A stretch of DNA of 64,000 nucleotides from Chryseobacterium carnipullorum (lineage in GTDB: Bacteria > Bacteroidota > Bacteroidia > Flavobacteriales > Weeksellaceae), in assembly GCF_900142785.1 (NCBI RefSeq), contig NZ_FRCD01000004.1:1-64000 (forward strand). Direction: 5' to 3'. Of the stretch, positions 8,753 to 18,118 are shown piece after piece (the stretch's first letter is position 1; the number at the start of each line of letters is the position of its first letter). Under the pieces are notes generated by a model, which was given only the letters and a program-made list of their open reading frames with translations, searched no databases and was not told the origin of the DNA. Position numbers and translations under genes: made by a program.

Positions 8753-8833
8753 TTTGAGACAATGCATCATTCAACTATATTTAATGTATTGCATAATATA
8801 TTAAACACATACTCCAAATTTTTCTTAATTAAT

Positions 8834-8867
8834 TTTGTTTTTCGTAATATAATTTTTATTAGCTTTG
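8834..8867 (+). promoter_or_regulatory. Likely promoter of the first metalloprotease gene
   Basis: TTTG (8834-8837) and TAGCTTTG (8860-8867), a good -10 match; the 22-base spacer is a little long. It lies about 30 bases upstream of the ATG at 8897 and downstream of earlier in-frame ATGs, supporting the shorter protein. Confidence 0.55.
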
Positions 8868-8896
8868 ATATTCCACAATCAAAACAAATAATTAAT

Positions 8897-11827
8897 ATGA
8901 AAAAACAATTATCCATGATTGGAATGCTTCTCATAACGGGCATTTCTTTCGCGCAGACTGACCGTCTCTGGAGCGAAGGTTCAAAAAAAGCACCTTCAGA
9001 CATTTTTGAAAACAAAACTCAGATCAATAATCCGAAAATCTACAGCTTAGATTTCACCGGATTAAAAAATGCCCTTGCCAAAGCTCCCAAGAGACTTGCC
9101 CCGGGAGAAAAATCAGAAACCATTATTTCTTTTCCTAATTCTGAAGGAAAGATGGAAAATTTTAAAGTAAGAGAAAATTCAAACTTTGATCCTCAGCTTG
9201 CCGCGAAATATCCGGATATCAAATCTTACGTAGGGGAAGGCCTCAACGACCCCAATTCAACAGTCTATTTCAGCATTTCTTCACTTGGACTGTCTTCTAT
9301 GGAAATCTACGGTGATAAATCTGCCGTTTTCATTGAACCTTACGCTAAAGATCTTTCTTCTTACGTGGTCTATAAAAAGTCTGATAAAAAAGACAACCTC
9401 AACAAATTTGAATGTACCGTTATTGATGTCGCTCAAAAAGGAGTATCCAATTCCAATATCTCCGCAAGACCGAATGCTGATGATGCAAAACTGAGAACAT
9501 TCAGACTGGCATTGTCAACAACAGGAGAATACACCGTCTATTTTGGAGGAACTAAAGCCAACGCACTGGCCGCAATCAACAATACTATGACCCGTGTGAA
9601 TGGTGTTTTTGAAAAAGATTTTGCAGCCAGAATGGTTCTTATCGCCAATAATGACGCAGTTATTTACACGAATGCTTCCACAGATCCCTATTCTGCAGCT
9701 TCGGGAATGAGCAGCTGGAATTCCCAGCTTCAAAGTACCCTTACTTCAGTAATCGGGGAAGCCAATTATGACATCGGACACTTATTCGGAGCTTCAGGAG
9801 GTGGCGGAAACGCAGGGTGCATCGGATGTATCTGTACCAATGGCTCAAAAGGCAGCGGCTATACTTCTCCGGCAGATGCCATTCCTTCGGGTGATAACTT
9901 CGACATCGATTATGTAGCTCACGAAATGGGACATCAGTTTGGAGGAAATCACACTTTCTCTCACAGTAATGAAGGAACCGGCGCCAATATGGAACCCGGA
10001 TCAGGATCAACTATTATGGGTTATGCAGGGATTACTGCTCAGGATATACAACCGCATTCTGACGCTTTTTTCCACGCAATAAGCATCCAGCAAATTACTA
10101 ATAACATCAAAGCTAAAACATGTCCGGTAAGCACTTCTACAGGAAATGCAATTCCTACCGCCAATGCCGGTCTTGATTACACGATTCCAAAAGGCACTCC
10201 ATTCATGCTGACAGGAACCGGAACTGATGCTAACGGAGATTCATTAACGTATATCTGGGAGCAGATGGATAACGCTTCATCATCTCAAACAGGAGCCAGC
10301 TCTGCAGCAAGTGCTACAAAAGCAACAGGCCCAACATTCAGATCATGGACCCCTGTAACTTCTCCAACGAGATATTTCCCAAGAATGGCTTCTATATTAA
10401 CAGGAGCGACTACAACTGCAGGTTCAGAAATTACTGTAGAAGCTTTGTCAAATGTTGCCAGATCATTAAATTTCAGATTTACAGTTCGTGACAACAGAGC
10501 CGGAGGTTCAGGAAATAATTCTGACGACGCTCTGATCACTGTGAACGGAACCGCAGGACCATTCAGCGTATCTTCACAGAACTCTGCTATATCTTACGCA
10601 GGAGGAAGCTCGCAAACGGTTACATGGAACGTAGCAGGGACTACTGCCAATGGGGTCAATGCTGCCAATGTAGATATCCTTTGGTCAACAGACAGCGGAA
10701 ATACATGGACCACCCTTCTTGCCGGAACACCAAACGATGGAACTCAAGCAGTGACCATTCCTAATTCATCCACTACAACAGGAAGAATTATGGTCAAAGG
10801 TTCCAATCACATCTTCTTTGATGTTAATAATGCTAACATCACGGTTAATGCAGGCTCAGGAACAGACACGGTAGCTCCTACAGCTCCTACCCTTGCCGCT
10901 TCCGGAACTACAGCGACTACAACCAACCTTTCCTGGAGCGGAGCCACTGACAATGTAGGCGTTACAGGCTATGAGGTATATATGAACGGATCTCTGATCG
11001 GCAATACAGCATCTGCTACCTATACCGTAACAAGCTTAACCCCTGCAACAACCTACAGCTTCACAGTGAAGTCTAAAGATGCAGCAGGAAATACATCACC
11101 TTCAAGCAACACGGTGAGTGTTACCACCCTTTCCGGAGGTACAGTGACCTACTGTTCATCCTCAGCTAGCAATACAGCTGATGAGAGAATCGGAAATGTA
11201 AAATTCGGAACCATTAACAATACTTCAACAGGAACTGCAGGATACGAAAACTTCACATCTGTTTCTACCAATGTAACAAGAGGAAGTGCTTACACGATCT
11301 CAGTAACTCCATCATGGACTTCAACAGTCTACAGTGAAGCGTACGCAGTCTATATTGACTATAACGGCGATGGCGATTTTACAGACAGTGGAGAATTGGC
11401 ATGGTCCAAAGCAGGCTCTACAACAACTCCTGTAACGGGAAGCATTACCATTCCTGCGACTGCAACAGTTGGCTCTACAAGAATGAGAGTAATGATGAAG
11501 TACAGCTCTATCCCTACTTCTTCCTGTGAAGCATACACGTACGGTCAGGTTGAAGACTATACACTGAATATCGTTTCTTCAGGAAGAGGAGCATCAGGAT
11601 CTGATATCAAAGATCTAATCACCGATCTCAGAGTCTATCCAAATCCTGTAAGAGATGTATTATACATTTCAAATACGACATCTGAAGAGTACAAAATCTT
11701 CGATATGGGTGGAAAACTAATTAATTCAGGAAAACTAGACAGAGGCAGCGTTAATGTAAGCGGACTTATCAAAGGAGCTTATATGATCCAAATTGGAGAA
11801 GCTGGCAAGAGATTCATTAAAAACTAA
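8897..11827 (+). CDS. Secreted reprolysin-like zinc metalloprotease with FnIII, GEVED and T9SS domains
   Basis: Exported endopeptidase of about 976 residues. The start is set at 8897 because a classic signal peptide (MKKQLSMIGMLLITGISFAQ) begins there; the frame is open further upstream but that part is not protein-like. After a propeptide (about 25-190) comes the catalytic domain with the zinc site HEMGHQFGGNH at residue 342 (HExxHxxGxxH, metzincin type) and a Met-turn IMGYAG about 30 residues later. A Ca/PKD-like region (DANGDSLTYIWEQ), an FnIII repeat (about 658-745), a GEVED domain (DYNGDGDF .. YGQVEDYTL) and a T9SS sorting domain (VYPNPVRDVLYI) follow. A shorter paralogue lies directly downstream. 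Confidence 0.92.
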   Translation: MKKQLSMIGMLLITGISFAQTDRLWSEGSKKAPSDIFENKTQINNPKIYSLDFTGLKNALAKAPKRLAPGEKSETIISFPNSEGKMENFKVRENSNFDPQLAAKYPDIKSYVGEGLNDPNSTVYFSISSLGLSSMEIYGDKSAVFIEPYAKDLSSYVVYKKSDKKDNLNKFECTVIDVAQKGVSNSNISARPNADDAKLRTFRLALSTTGEYTVYFGGTKANALAAINNTMTRVNGVFEKDFAARMVLIANNDAVIYTNASTDPYSAASGMSSWNSQLQSTLTSVIGEANYDIGHLFGASGGGGNAGCIGCICTNGSKGSGYTSPADAIPSGDNFDIDYVAHEMGHQFGGNHTFSHSNEGTGANMEPGSGSTIMGYAGITAQDIQPHSDAFFHAISIQQITNNIKAKTCPVSTSTGNAIPTANAGLDYTIPKGTPFMLTGTGTDANGDSLTYIWEQMDNASSSQTGASSAASATKATGPTFRSWTPVTSPTRYFPRMASILTGATTTAGSEITVEALSNVARSLNFRFTVRDNRAGGSGNNSDDALITVNGTAGPFSVSSQNSAISYAGGSSQTVTWNVAGTTANGVNAANVDILWSTDSGNTWTTLLAGTPNDGTQAVTIPNSSTTTGRIMVKGSNHIFFDVNNANITVNAGSGTDTVAPTAPTLAASGTTATTTNLSWSGATDNVGVTGYEVYMNGSLIGNTASATYTVTSLTPATTYSFTVKSKDAAGNTSPSSNTVSVTTLSGGTVTYCSSSASNTADERIGNVKFGTINNTSTGTAGYENFTSVSTNVTRGSAYTISVTPSWTSTVYSEAYAVYIDYNGDGDFTDSGELAWSKAGSTTTPVTGSITIPATATVGSTRMRVMMKYSSIPTSSCEAYTYGQVEDYTLNIVSSGRGASGSDIKDLITDLRVYPNPVRDVLYISNTTSEEYKIFDMGGKLINSGKLDRGSVNVSGLIKGAYMIQIGEAGKRFIKN

Positions 11828-11848
11828 TAACCTCAGACCTATTTATTC

Positions 11849-11882
11849 AATACTGCTTCTTTTGAGGCAGTATTTTTTTTTG
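11849..11882 (+). terminator. Terminator between the two metalloprotease genes
   Basis: AATACTGC...GCAGTATT stem followed by nine or more T, 22 bases after the first gene. Confidence 0.8.
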
Positions 11883-12058
11883 AATTTTTTTAACCTTTTA
11901 CGCCTTATTACATTTATTTTTTTCGATAAAATAAAAATCACATTATTATTTAACATATAATAAACAAATTTGATTTACGCTCACTTAAAATGTTACTAAT
12001 GAGCGGTTTCCGTAGTAATTTATTCACTAAATTTAGAATTGAAAAACAAAATATTCAT

Positions 12059-14296
12059 ATGAAACAACAACTATTGATGATCGGGATGCTTATGATCACA
12101 GGCATTACTTTCGCACAGACCGACCGCTTATGGTCTCATGCTTCACAAAGAAAAACGGATGAAGTACAAGACAACAAAACAGATCTTAACAATCCCAAAA
12201 TTTTCAGCCTCGACCTCACCGGATTAAAGAACGCACTTTCAGCAGCTCCCAAAAGATTGATTGCAGGACAAAAATCAGAAATCATTATTTCTTTTCCTAA
12301 TTCTGAAGGAAAAATGGAAAATTTTAAAGTAACAGAAAATCCTAATTTTGAACCCGAGCTGGCCGCAAAATACTCTGATATTAAATCTTACATGGGACAA
12401 GGATTAGATGATTCAGGCTCAACAATATATTTCAGTGTTTCTCCACTAGGCCTTTCATCCATGGAGATTTATGGAGATAAATCCGCTGTTTTCATCGAGC
12501 CTTACACCAAAGATCTGTCCACTTATGTTGTTTATAAAAAGTCAGACAGAAAAGAAAACTTAAACAAATTTGAATGTACAGTCCTTGATGTGGCACAAAA
12601 AGGAACCTCCACAGCTATTGCCGCTAAAAATGCCAATGATTCTACGTTGCGAACTTTCAGGCTGGCGCTTTCCTGTACGGGAGAATATACTTCCTATTTC
12701 GGAGGAACTAAAGCACAGGCCTTAGCAGCGATGAACAATACAATGACCCGTGTAAACGGTGTTTTTGAAAATGATTTTGCATCAAGAATGGTACTTATTT
12801 CCAATAATGATGCTGTCATTTACACCAATGCGTCTACCGATCCTTACTCGACATCTTCACAAAAAGAGAACTGGAGCTATGAACTGATGCAGACTTTGAA
12901 CTCAACAATAGGGAATGCAAATTTTGATATAGGCCACGTATTCGGCAGAGACGGCGGCGGCGGTAATGCAGGTTGTATTGGTTGTTTATGCAGCAATGAC
13001 ACATCTTATACAACACAGGGTGGAGTGAAATATCCTAACAACTATAAAGGAAGTGGATATACCTCTCCCGGGAATGGAGTTCCTTCCGGAGATACTTTTG
13101 ATATTGATTATGTAGCCCATGAGATGGGACATCAGTTTGGAGGAAACCATACATGGTCTTACACTACCCAAAGTGGACTGCAGCCTATTGAACCCGGTTC
13201 AGGATCTACGATCATGGGATATGCTGGAATTACCGGTTATGATGTCCAGCCCAATTCCGATGCTTTCTTTCATGCGCTAAGTATTGAGCAAATCACCAAT
13301 AATATTAAATCAAAAACCTGCTCTGCCAATACAGGCACAGGGAACTCCATCCCAACAGCTAATGCAGGACTTGATTATACCATTCCTAAAAGCACCCCGT
13401 TTATGCTGACCGGATCAGGAACTGATGCAAACGGAGATCCACTTTCTTATATCTGGGAGCAGATGGACAAAGGAACTTCCTCACAAACAGGAGCTAATTC
13501 TGCAGCAACCGCAACAAAAACAGCAGGCCCTACCTTCAGATCATGGACGCCTACTACTTCTCCGGTAAGATATTTCCCCAGAATGGCTTCGATCCTGACG
13601 GGAGCTACCACTACAGCGGGTACTGAAATAAATGTCGAAGCTTTATCTTCGGTTGCAAGAACATTAAATTTCAGATTCACAGTAAGGGATAACAAAGTTG
13701 GTGGAGCTGGAAATAATTCGGATGACACTAAAATAACAGTTAGCGGTACAGCCGGACCTTTTAATATTACAACCCAAAATACAGCAGTTTCTTATACCGG
13801 CGGAAGTTCTCAAACGGTGAACTGGAATGTGGCAGGCACTACCTCCAATGGTATTAATGCAGCAAACGTAGATATTCTTTGGTCTGCCAACAACGGAACT
13901 ACATGGACCACCCTCCTTGCCGGAACGCCAAATGACGGATCACAGGCTGTAACAATTCCTAATGTAACGACGACTACAGGGAGAATAATGGTTAAAGGCT
14001 CCAATCATATCTTCTTTGACATCAATAATGCCAACATTAAGGTAAATGCAAGCGCAGGAAAAGCAATTCAGGACCCAAAAGAGGTCATTACAGACATTAA
14101 AGTATATCCTAATCCTGTAAGAGATATTCTGAACATTTCGAACACAACGTCTGAAGATTATAAGATTTTCGATATGGCTGGAAAACTAATCAATTCAGGG
14201 AAACTTGAAAGAGGCAGCGTCAATGTAAGCAGCCTTATCAAAGGAGCCTATGTTATTCAAATTGGAGAGACTACAAAGAGATTTATAAAAAATTAA
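12059..14296 (+). CDS. Secreted reprolysin-like zinc metalloprotease, shorter tandem paralogue
   Basis: About 745 residues from the ATG at 12059, where the signal peptide MKQQLLMIGMLMITGITFAQ begins. It is colinear with the preceding gene over the propeptide, catalytic domain (HEMGHQFGGNH at residue 354, Met-turn IMGYAG) and PKD-like region, and over the C-terminal T9SS sorting domain (VYPNPVRDILNI), but lacks the FnIII and GEVED modules. The catalytic domain has a short extra loop (about 14 residues, DTSYTTQGGVKY) before the zinc site. Tandem duplication followed by gain or loss of carbohydrate/protein-binding modules is the simplest history. Its own terminator follows. Confidence 0.92.
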   Translation: MKQQLLMIGMLMITGITFAQTDRLWSHASQRKTDEVQDNKTDLNNPKIFSLDLTGLKNALSAAPKRLIAGQKSEIIISFPNSEGKMENFKVTENPNFEPELAAKYSDIKSYMGQGLDDSGSTIYFSVSPLGLSSMEIYGDKSAVFIEPYTKDLSTYVVYKKSDRKENLNKFECTVLDVAQKGTSTAIAAKNANDSTLRTFRLALSCTGEYTSYFGGTKAQALAAMNNTMTRVNGVFENDFASRMVLISNNDAVIYTNASTDPYSTSSQKENWSYELMQTLNSTIGNANFDIGHVFGRDGGGGNAGCIGCLCSNDTSYTTQGGVKYPNNYKGSGYTSPGNGVPSGDTFDIDYVAHEMGHQFGGNHTWSYTTQSGLQPIEPGSGSTIMGYAGITGYDVQPNSDAFFHALSIEQITNNIKSKTCSANTGTGNSIPTANAGLDYTIPKSTPFMLTGSGTDANGDPLSYIWEQMDKGTSSQTGANSAATATKTAGPTFRSWTPTTSPVRYFPRMASILTGATTTAGTEINVEALSSVARTLNFRFTVRDNKVGGAGNNSDDTKITVSGTAGPFNITTQNTAVSYTGGSSQTVNWNVAGTTSNGINAANVDILWSANNGTTWTTLLAGTPNDGSQAVTIPNVTTTTGRIMVKGSNHIFFDINNANIKVNASAGKAIQDPKEVITDIKVYPNPVRDILNISNTTSEDYKIFDMAGKLINSGKLERGSVNVSSLIKGAYVIQIGETTKRFIKN

Positions 14297-14318
14297 CCCA
14301 CTTACTTATAATCTGAAA

Positions 14319-14347
14319 GGCCGTTCAATACTTGAGCGGTCTTTTTT
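14319..14347 (+). terminator. Terminator after the second metalloprotease gene
   Basis: GGCCGTTCAA / TTGAGCGGTC stem (two G-U pairs) and a TTTTTT tail. Confidence 0.75.
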
Positions 14348-14894
14348 ATGAGTATTCCTTATTCAAATGATAAAAACATGGGATTAATGGTAAATGATAA
14401 ATCATCAGAAGAAAAAAGAAAATAAAACTAAAGTAGCCCTCAACACTATTGTTTATCTTTACTGTGAAATAATGAATAAAAGATAACTATTTATCATTGA
14501 AAAACAATCAATTAACATATTTTAAATATGCATATTATTTTATTTCATAAAATTCACCATTATTTGAGTTTTTTGATTTAATTTTAGCGCACAAAATAAG
14601 GCTTGTATTGCACCGCTGAACCAGCGCATTTAAAGAGATATCTGAAACTGAATTTTCTTGTAGATGTTGATACATCCTTTTATTTTCATCTTATTCTTAG
14701 ATACGAATTTGTCAATGTATTCAACCAGTATTTTGCATTGATGAAAACGCAGGTAAATCTAATGATAACTGTATGGTATTTTTTAGATAATCAACCCATT
14801 ATCCATAAGTGCCTCCAGCCTAAATTATTTTTCAGAAAGAGATGATCAGCAAATTGCTTCAAAAAAAAAATAATAACCATTAAAACTATTTATC
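14348..14894 (+). other. AT-rich intergenic stretch upstream of the TNT lipoprotein gene
   Basis: About 550 bases without a convincing gene. A frame from a TTG at 14603 is open for 80 codons but has no family resemblance or start signals. I could not pick out a clear TAnnTTTG promoter; the long upstream region may carry regulatory sites for the toxin-like gene. Confidence 0.5.
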
Positions 14895-15611
14895 ATGAAA
14901 CATTTATTTAAGTACTTTCTATTTTTTACAATGGCTTCTTTCTCAATAGCGTGTAGCTCAGACAGAGAAGATGAAATTGACAATTCAACAGGAGTCGTTA
15001 CACATGTATTCTATAAAAATGCTGACGAATTTGCATTAACCTATGACACTGGCGGAACCGTAAACCAAACCATCAGAAATCAGGCATTTGATTTATATAA
15101 ACTGGGTAAATGGGCTGAACTTGAAACGCTGTTTAAAACTAATAATCTTAATGGCGGCTGGCCACCTGCCAACGGTGGTTACAATATCTATGACGATGTT
15201 TCATTTCAGGCCGGACAAAAATTTGACCGATACAGCGGTGCGGTCGGCAGCTATGACGGAACAGGAATTCCTACTTTGGGAGGAAGTTTCACAAGCCCGA
15301 TCATCAATGGATATGTTTATACTTTTTCACAAAGAGCGTTGAATCAACCTGAAGTTAAGTATGATTTTTATTATGAGATAGATGTTCTGAATAATTTACT
15401 TCCTTTCAAATCTCAGGTAGGCGATGTTATTCCATGGTTTAATCAAGAGGGTGGCGGCAAACAGACAATGTGGAAGATTCCGATTGATGTTGCCACTGGC
15501 TATCAGAAGACCTGGAATAAACTGGCTCAGGAAGGATACGTAAGAATCACCATCAAAAAAAGTCCTAGCGGAAAATATAATAACTTAGCAGGTACAGTTA
15601 TTCAGCAATAA
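14895..15611 (+). CDS. Lipoprotein with TNT-type (NAD glycohydrolase toxin) domain
   Basis: A 238-residue exported lipoprotein: signal peptide with lipobox FSIAC (Cys20), acidic linker, then from about residue 85 a domain resembling TNT, the tuberculosis necrotizing toxin fold that hydrolyses NAD(P). Visible TNT-like blocks are GWPPANGGY, QKFDRYSG with GSYDGTGIPTLGGSF, SQRALN (Arg147), the YEIDVL strand and the hallmark IPWFNQEGGGKQ with Gln190. The His found in the YHxYEV segment of the mycobacterial toxin appears replaced (YDFYYEI), so activity is not certain. The domain assignment is from pattern recognition. A small gene 10 bases downstream is a candidate immunity protein. Surface delivery by contact or as an anchored enzyme is possible. 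Confidence 0.75.
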   Translation: MKHLFKYFLFFTMASFSIACSSDREDEIDNSTGVVTHVFYKNADEFALTYDTGGTVNQTIRNQAFDLYKLGKWAELETLFKTNNLNGGWPPANGGYNIYDDVSFQAGQKFDRYSGAVGSYDGTGIPTLGGSFTSPIINGYVYTFSQRALNQPEVKYDFYYEIDVLNNLLPFKSQVGDVIPWFNQEGGGKQTMWKIPIDVATGYQKTWNKLAQEGYVRITIKKSPSGKYNNLAGTVIQQ

Positions 15612-15621
15612 AAAGACGCTC

Positions 15622-16032
15622 ATGTATTCAATATCAAAAAAAATAAATATTCTTAAACAGGCCCATGTGGCAAAGAATTTTTTCAGCAATGATGAAATTT
15701 CGCGCTCAGCAGCAACAGAATTCACCTGTTGTGACTGTGGTCATCATAACACCATTGAAATAGTGCCTTACCAATCCGGATTCCCTATTTTTCAGATCTA
15801 CAATGAAGATCAGGTATTATCCGCAAATGAATTGCTGCAAAACAAAGTGGTCACCAAAACTTCAGACAGGATGTTGCATTTTGGAGAATTAACGGTCAAT
15901 GATTTACCGACTCTGTATTTTGGAACCGACTGCTCATCATGCCATTCAACCTACTTCTGTGTGTTCAGTTATGGCGAAAAACAACCGGGGTTAACGGTGT
16001 TGAATATTTCTGGTATCTGGAAATATGATTAA
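15622..16032 (+). CDS. Small cysteine-rich protein, candidate immunity partner of the TNT lipoprotein
   Basis: I do not recognise a named family. The 136-residue protein has no signal peptide, so it should be cytoplasmic. It carries two CxxC pairs, C36-C39 (TCCDCGHH) and C104-C107 (DCSSCHS), spaced 65 residues apart, which look like one split zinc ribbon. The ATG lies 10 bases after the TNT gene stop, with a terminator after this gene, so the two form a two-gene operon. That arrangement, toxin domain then small soluble protein, is the standard layout of toxin/immunity pairs; the immunity role is inference. Confidence 0.7.
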   Translation: MYSISKKINILKQAHVAKNFFSNDEISRSAATEFTCCDCGHHNTIEIVPYQSGFPIFQIYNEDQVLSANELLQNKVVTKTSDRMLHFGELTVNDLPTLYFGTDCSSCHSTYFCVFSYGEKQPGLTVLNISGIWKYD

Positions 16033-16059
16033 CAGGAATCATTTATTTTTGAATTTCAT

Positions 16060-16089
16060 AAAACCACAGTCTAAAGATTGTGGTTTTTT
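16060..16089 (+). terminator. Terminator after the TNT operon
   Basis: AAACCACAGTC / GATTGTGGTTT stem with a T-run. Confidence 0.8.
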
Positions 16090-16215
16090 CATGACTTTAC
16101 TGTCAATGAAATCTCGTTTTTATACAAGTCAAACCATTTGACTTCATTGATTTTTTTAATGATTTTATGTTTTACAATCTGTCCTGAGTAGTACAAATTT
16201 TCCAAAATCGTTTTC

Positions 16216-16223
16216 TATCTTTG
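16216..16223 (+). promoter_or_regulatory. Promoter -10 box of the MazG-like operon
   Basis: TATCTTTG, a perfect TAnnTTTG, 17 bases before the ATG at 16241. No clear -33 TTTG was found at the usual distance. Confidence 0.6.
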
Positions 16224-16240
16224 CGTAAATAATAAAATTC

Positions 16241-16708
16241 ATGGATAAAATTGACAGTCTGAACCAAGTTGCAGAATTCCACACCACTTTTAAAGCCCCT
16301 ATTTTAGATACCCCACAAATCCCTTCTCAGGAAAGATGCAACCTTAGAGTTGAGCTTTTGCAGGAAGAATTAAATGAATTAAAACAAGCTATTGCTGATA
16401 ATGATATCGTAGAAATTGCTGATGCCCTATGTGATCTTCAATATGTTTTAAGCGGAGCAGTCCTTGAATTCGGACTTGGCAGTAAATTTGTAGAGCTATT
16501 CAACGAAGTACAGCGTTCCAATATGTCTAAAGCGTGCGATAATGAAGAACAGGCAGAAGAAACGGTCGCATTTTATAAAGAAAAAGAAGTAGAATCTTTT
16601 TATGAAAAATCCGGAGAGAAATTTAACGTCTACAGAAAAGCAGACCATAAAGTTCTTAAAAACAAGTACTACTCTCCTGCTGATTTAAAAACAATTATCG
16701 AAAAATAA
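16241..16708 (+). CDS. MazG-like nucleoside triphosphate pyrophosphohydrolase
   Basis: A 155-residue all-alpha NTP pyrophosphatase that would hydrolyse (d)NTPs to monophosphates. The metal-binding signature is visible: LLQEELNELKQAI (ExxE) followed about 15 residues later by EIADALCDLQYVL (ExxD). The protein is a single-domain form, shorter than two-domain MazG. It starts a four-gene unit: the next gene begins one base after its stop. The physiological substrate cannot be told from the sequence; housecleaning of damaged nucleotides is the usual role. Confidence 0.8.
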   Translation: MDKIDSLNQVAEFHTTFKAPILDTPQIPSQERCNLRVELLQEELNELKQAIADNDIVEIADALCDLQYVLSGAVLEFGLGSKFVELFNEVQRSNMSKACDNEEQAEETVAFYKEKEVESFYEKSGEKFNVYRKADHKVLKNKYYSPADLKTIIEK

Positions 16709-16709
16709 T

Positions 16710-17276
16710 ATGAAAAAATTTATTACCAATATTGTTGCCGTTTCAAGTCTTGTCCTGGCATCTCAACAATTCAGCGCCCAAAAAGTGGTAATGAACCGTG
16801 AGGTAGAAACCCAGAACGACGGCAAAATGCTCTTGGGAAACCAATTTAAAGAGCAGTTTTTAAAAGCCCCCTATGCAGACTGGTATGTGAAAGAGCATGA
16901 CGAATATGCTATTGACCAGAAAGCTATCGGGGAACTGAGAAAAGCCAAATTTAATACCTACTCTATTGTCGTTTTTATGGGAACCTGGTGCGAAGACAGC
17001 CACAGGGATTTTCCTAGACTGATGAAAATTTTGGAAGAATTAAAGTATCCTGATAACAAAATGACCATCATTGCGGTGAATCGTAAGAAAGAATCTCCTA
17101 CCGGAGACGAGGTACGTTATAATATTCAGAAGGTTCCTACTATCATTGTAGAAAAATATGGAAAAGAAATCGGAAGGATCATAGAAATGCCCACAACCGG
17201 ATATATAGAAAGAGATCTGGTTCAAATTCTGAAAAAAGATGACAGTTCTGTAATCAAAGAAATTTTTAACAAATAG
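16710..17276 (+). CDS. Secreted thioredoxin-like protein with a single active-site cysteine
   Basis: 188 residues with a signal peptide (MKKFITNIVAVSSLVLASQQFSAQ), so exported to the periplasm. The thioredoxin fold is recognised by VVFMGTWCEDSHRDFPRL, strand IIAVNRKK and the cis-Pro loop KVPTIIV. The active site is WCEDS, CxxS rather than CxxC, so it cannot be a classical dithiol oxidoreductase; a monothiol or binding role is more likely. It lies between the MazG-like gene and a DUF4230 gene with almost no spacing, so the four genes are probably cotranscribed. Confidence 0.82.
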   Translation: MKKFITNIVAVSSLVLASQQFSAQKVVMNREVETQNDGKMLLGNQFKEQFLKAPYADWYVKEHDEYAIDQKAIGELRKAKFNTYSIVVFMGTWCEDSHRDFPRLMKILEELKYPDNKMTIIAVNRKKESPTGDEVRYNIQKVPTIIVEKYGKEIGRIIEMPTTGYIERDLVQILKKDDSSVIKEIFNK

Positions 17277-17884
17277 TGTTGAGAAATTATAAAGTAATCC
17301 TATCATTTGCAGCGGGAATTCTCGCTATGCTGATTCTGTTCTTCGGACTGAAATCATTTTTAAATCTTGGAGGAAAGACGGAAAAGTCCGATTATTATAT
17401 TCTGACGAACCAGATATCCAAGATGAATAAAATGGTGGTTATGGAACAGGATATCTCCAGCATGCAGAAAACAAAAATGGGCTACGAGGTGTTTGGAAAA
17501 GAAGTATCCAACAACAGCATTATCACGTATACCAAAACCAATGCACAGGTGTCTTATGATCTGAACAAAATGAAAATGGAAGTAGACTCCATTAATAAAA
17601 AACTGATCATTACCGAGCTTCCTGATGCAGATATAAGAATCACCCCAAGCGTAGAAATTCAGTCGCTGGATGATTCTTTCTTCAACAGAATCTCTGAAAA
17701 AGACATTAAAAATGTGACTCAAAAAGCAAAGGAAACAGCGGTTAACTCTGTTAATCAGAACCAGCTGAGAACTGAAGGACACAAACAATTAATGGAAAAT
17801 CTTAATAATATTTTCGTTTTGGCAAAAGCTTTGAATTATACTATAGAAGACGAAACCGGCAAGCTCGGCGTTTTAGGACTCTAA
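17276..17884 (+). CDS. DUF4230 family protein
   Basis: About 202 residues: one N-terminal membrane helix (VILSFAAGILAMLILFFGL) followed by a hydrophilic extracytoplasmic domain that matches the DUF4230 pattern (repeated polar strands such as MVVMEQDISSMQKTKMGY and KLIITELPDADIRI, then a helical C-terminus). The function of the family is unknown. The start is non-ATG: GTG at 17276 overlaps the preceding TAG by one base, or TTG at 17279. Either means translational coupling to the thioredoxin-like gene. Confidence 0.8.
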   Translation: MLRNYKVILSFAAGILAMLILFFGLKSFLNLGGKTEKSDYYILTNQISKMNKMVVMEQDISSMQKTKMGYEVFGKEVSNNSIITYTKTNAQVSYDLNKMKMEVDSINKKLIITELPDADIRITPSVEIQSLDDSFFNRISEKDIKNVTQKAKETAVNSVNQNQLRTEGHKQLMENLNNIFVLAKALNYTIEDETGKLGVLGL

Positions 17885-17896
17885 AAATATAAAGCT

Positions 17897-18079
17897 ATGG
17901 ATTCAGAAGATAACAAAAAGAAAGAATCTGCGAATAATGCAGAAACCAAAAAGCAGAATGAGGATTTTCAAAACATTCCTGCTTCATCAGAAAAAAGTAA
18001 TCCGCCTGATATTGATAAAGAAGACGTTCAGAAGCCTTCTAAAAATAAATCGGGAAAAACGGATAATACTAAAAAATAA
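17897..18079 (+). CDS. Small, highly charged hydrophilic protein
   Basis: 60 residues made mostly of Lys, Asp, Glu, Asn and Ser (MDSEDNKKKESANN..), no hydrophobic core, so probably unstructured. It starts 12 bases after the DUF4230 stop and is followed at once by a terminator, which argues for a real last gene of the operon. No family recognised. Confidence 0.6.
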   Translation: MDSEDNKKKESANNAETKKQNEDFQNIPASSEKSNPPDIDKEDVQKPSKNKSGKTDNTKK

Positions 18080-18082
18080 ACC

Positions 18083-18118
18083 AAAAGGTTCTGCTCAATT
18101 GAGTAGAACCTTTTTTTA
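18083..18118 (+). terminator. Terminator of the MazG-like operon
   Basis: AAGGTTCTGCTC / GAGTAGAACCTT stem and TTTTTTT tail, 4 bases after the last stop. Confidence 0.9.

Noticed and set aside
8714..8896. 61-codon N-terminal extension of the first metalloprotease
   Set aside because: It runs through the terminator and promoter of the region, and a good signal peptide starts at 8897.
11990..12058. 23-codon N-terminal extension of the second metalloprotease
   Set aside because: The signal peptide starts at 12059 and aligns with its paralogue.
14603..14845. 80-codon open frame (TTG start) before the TNT gene
   Set aside because: Unusual start, no family resemblance, composition of non-coding DNA.
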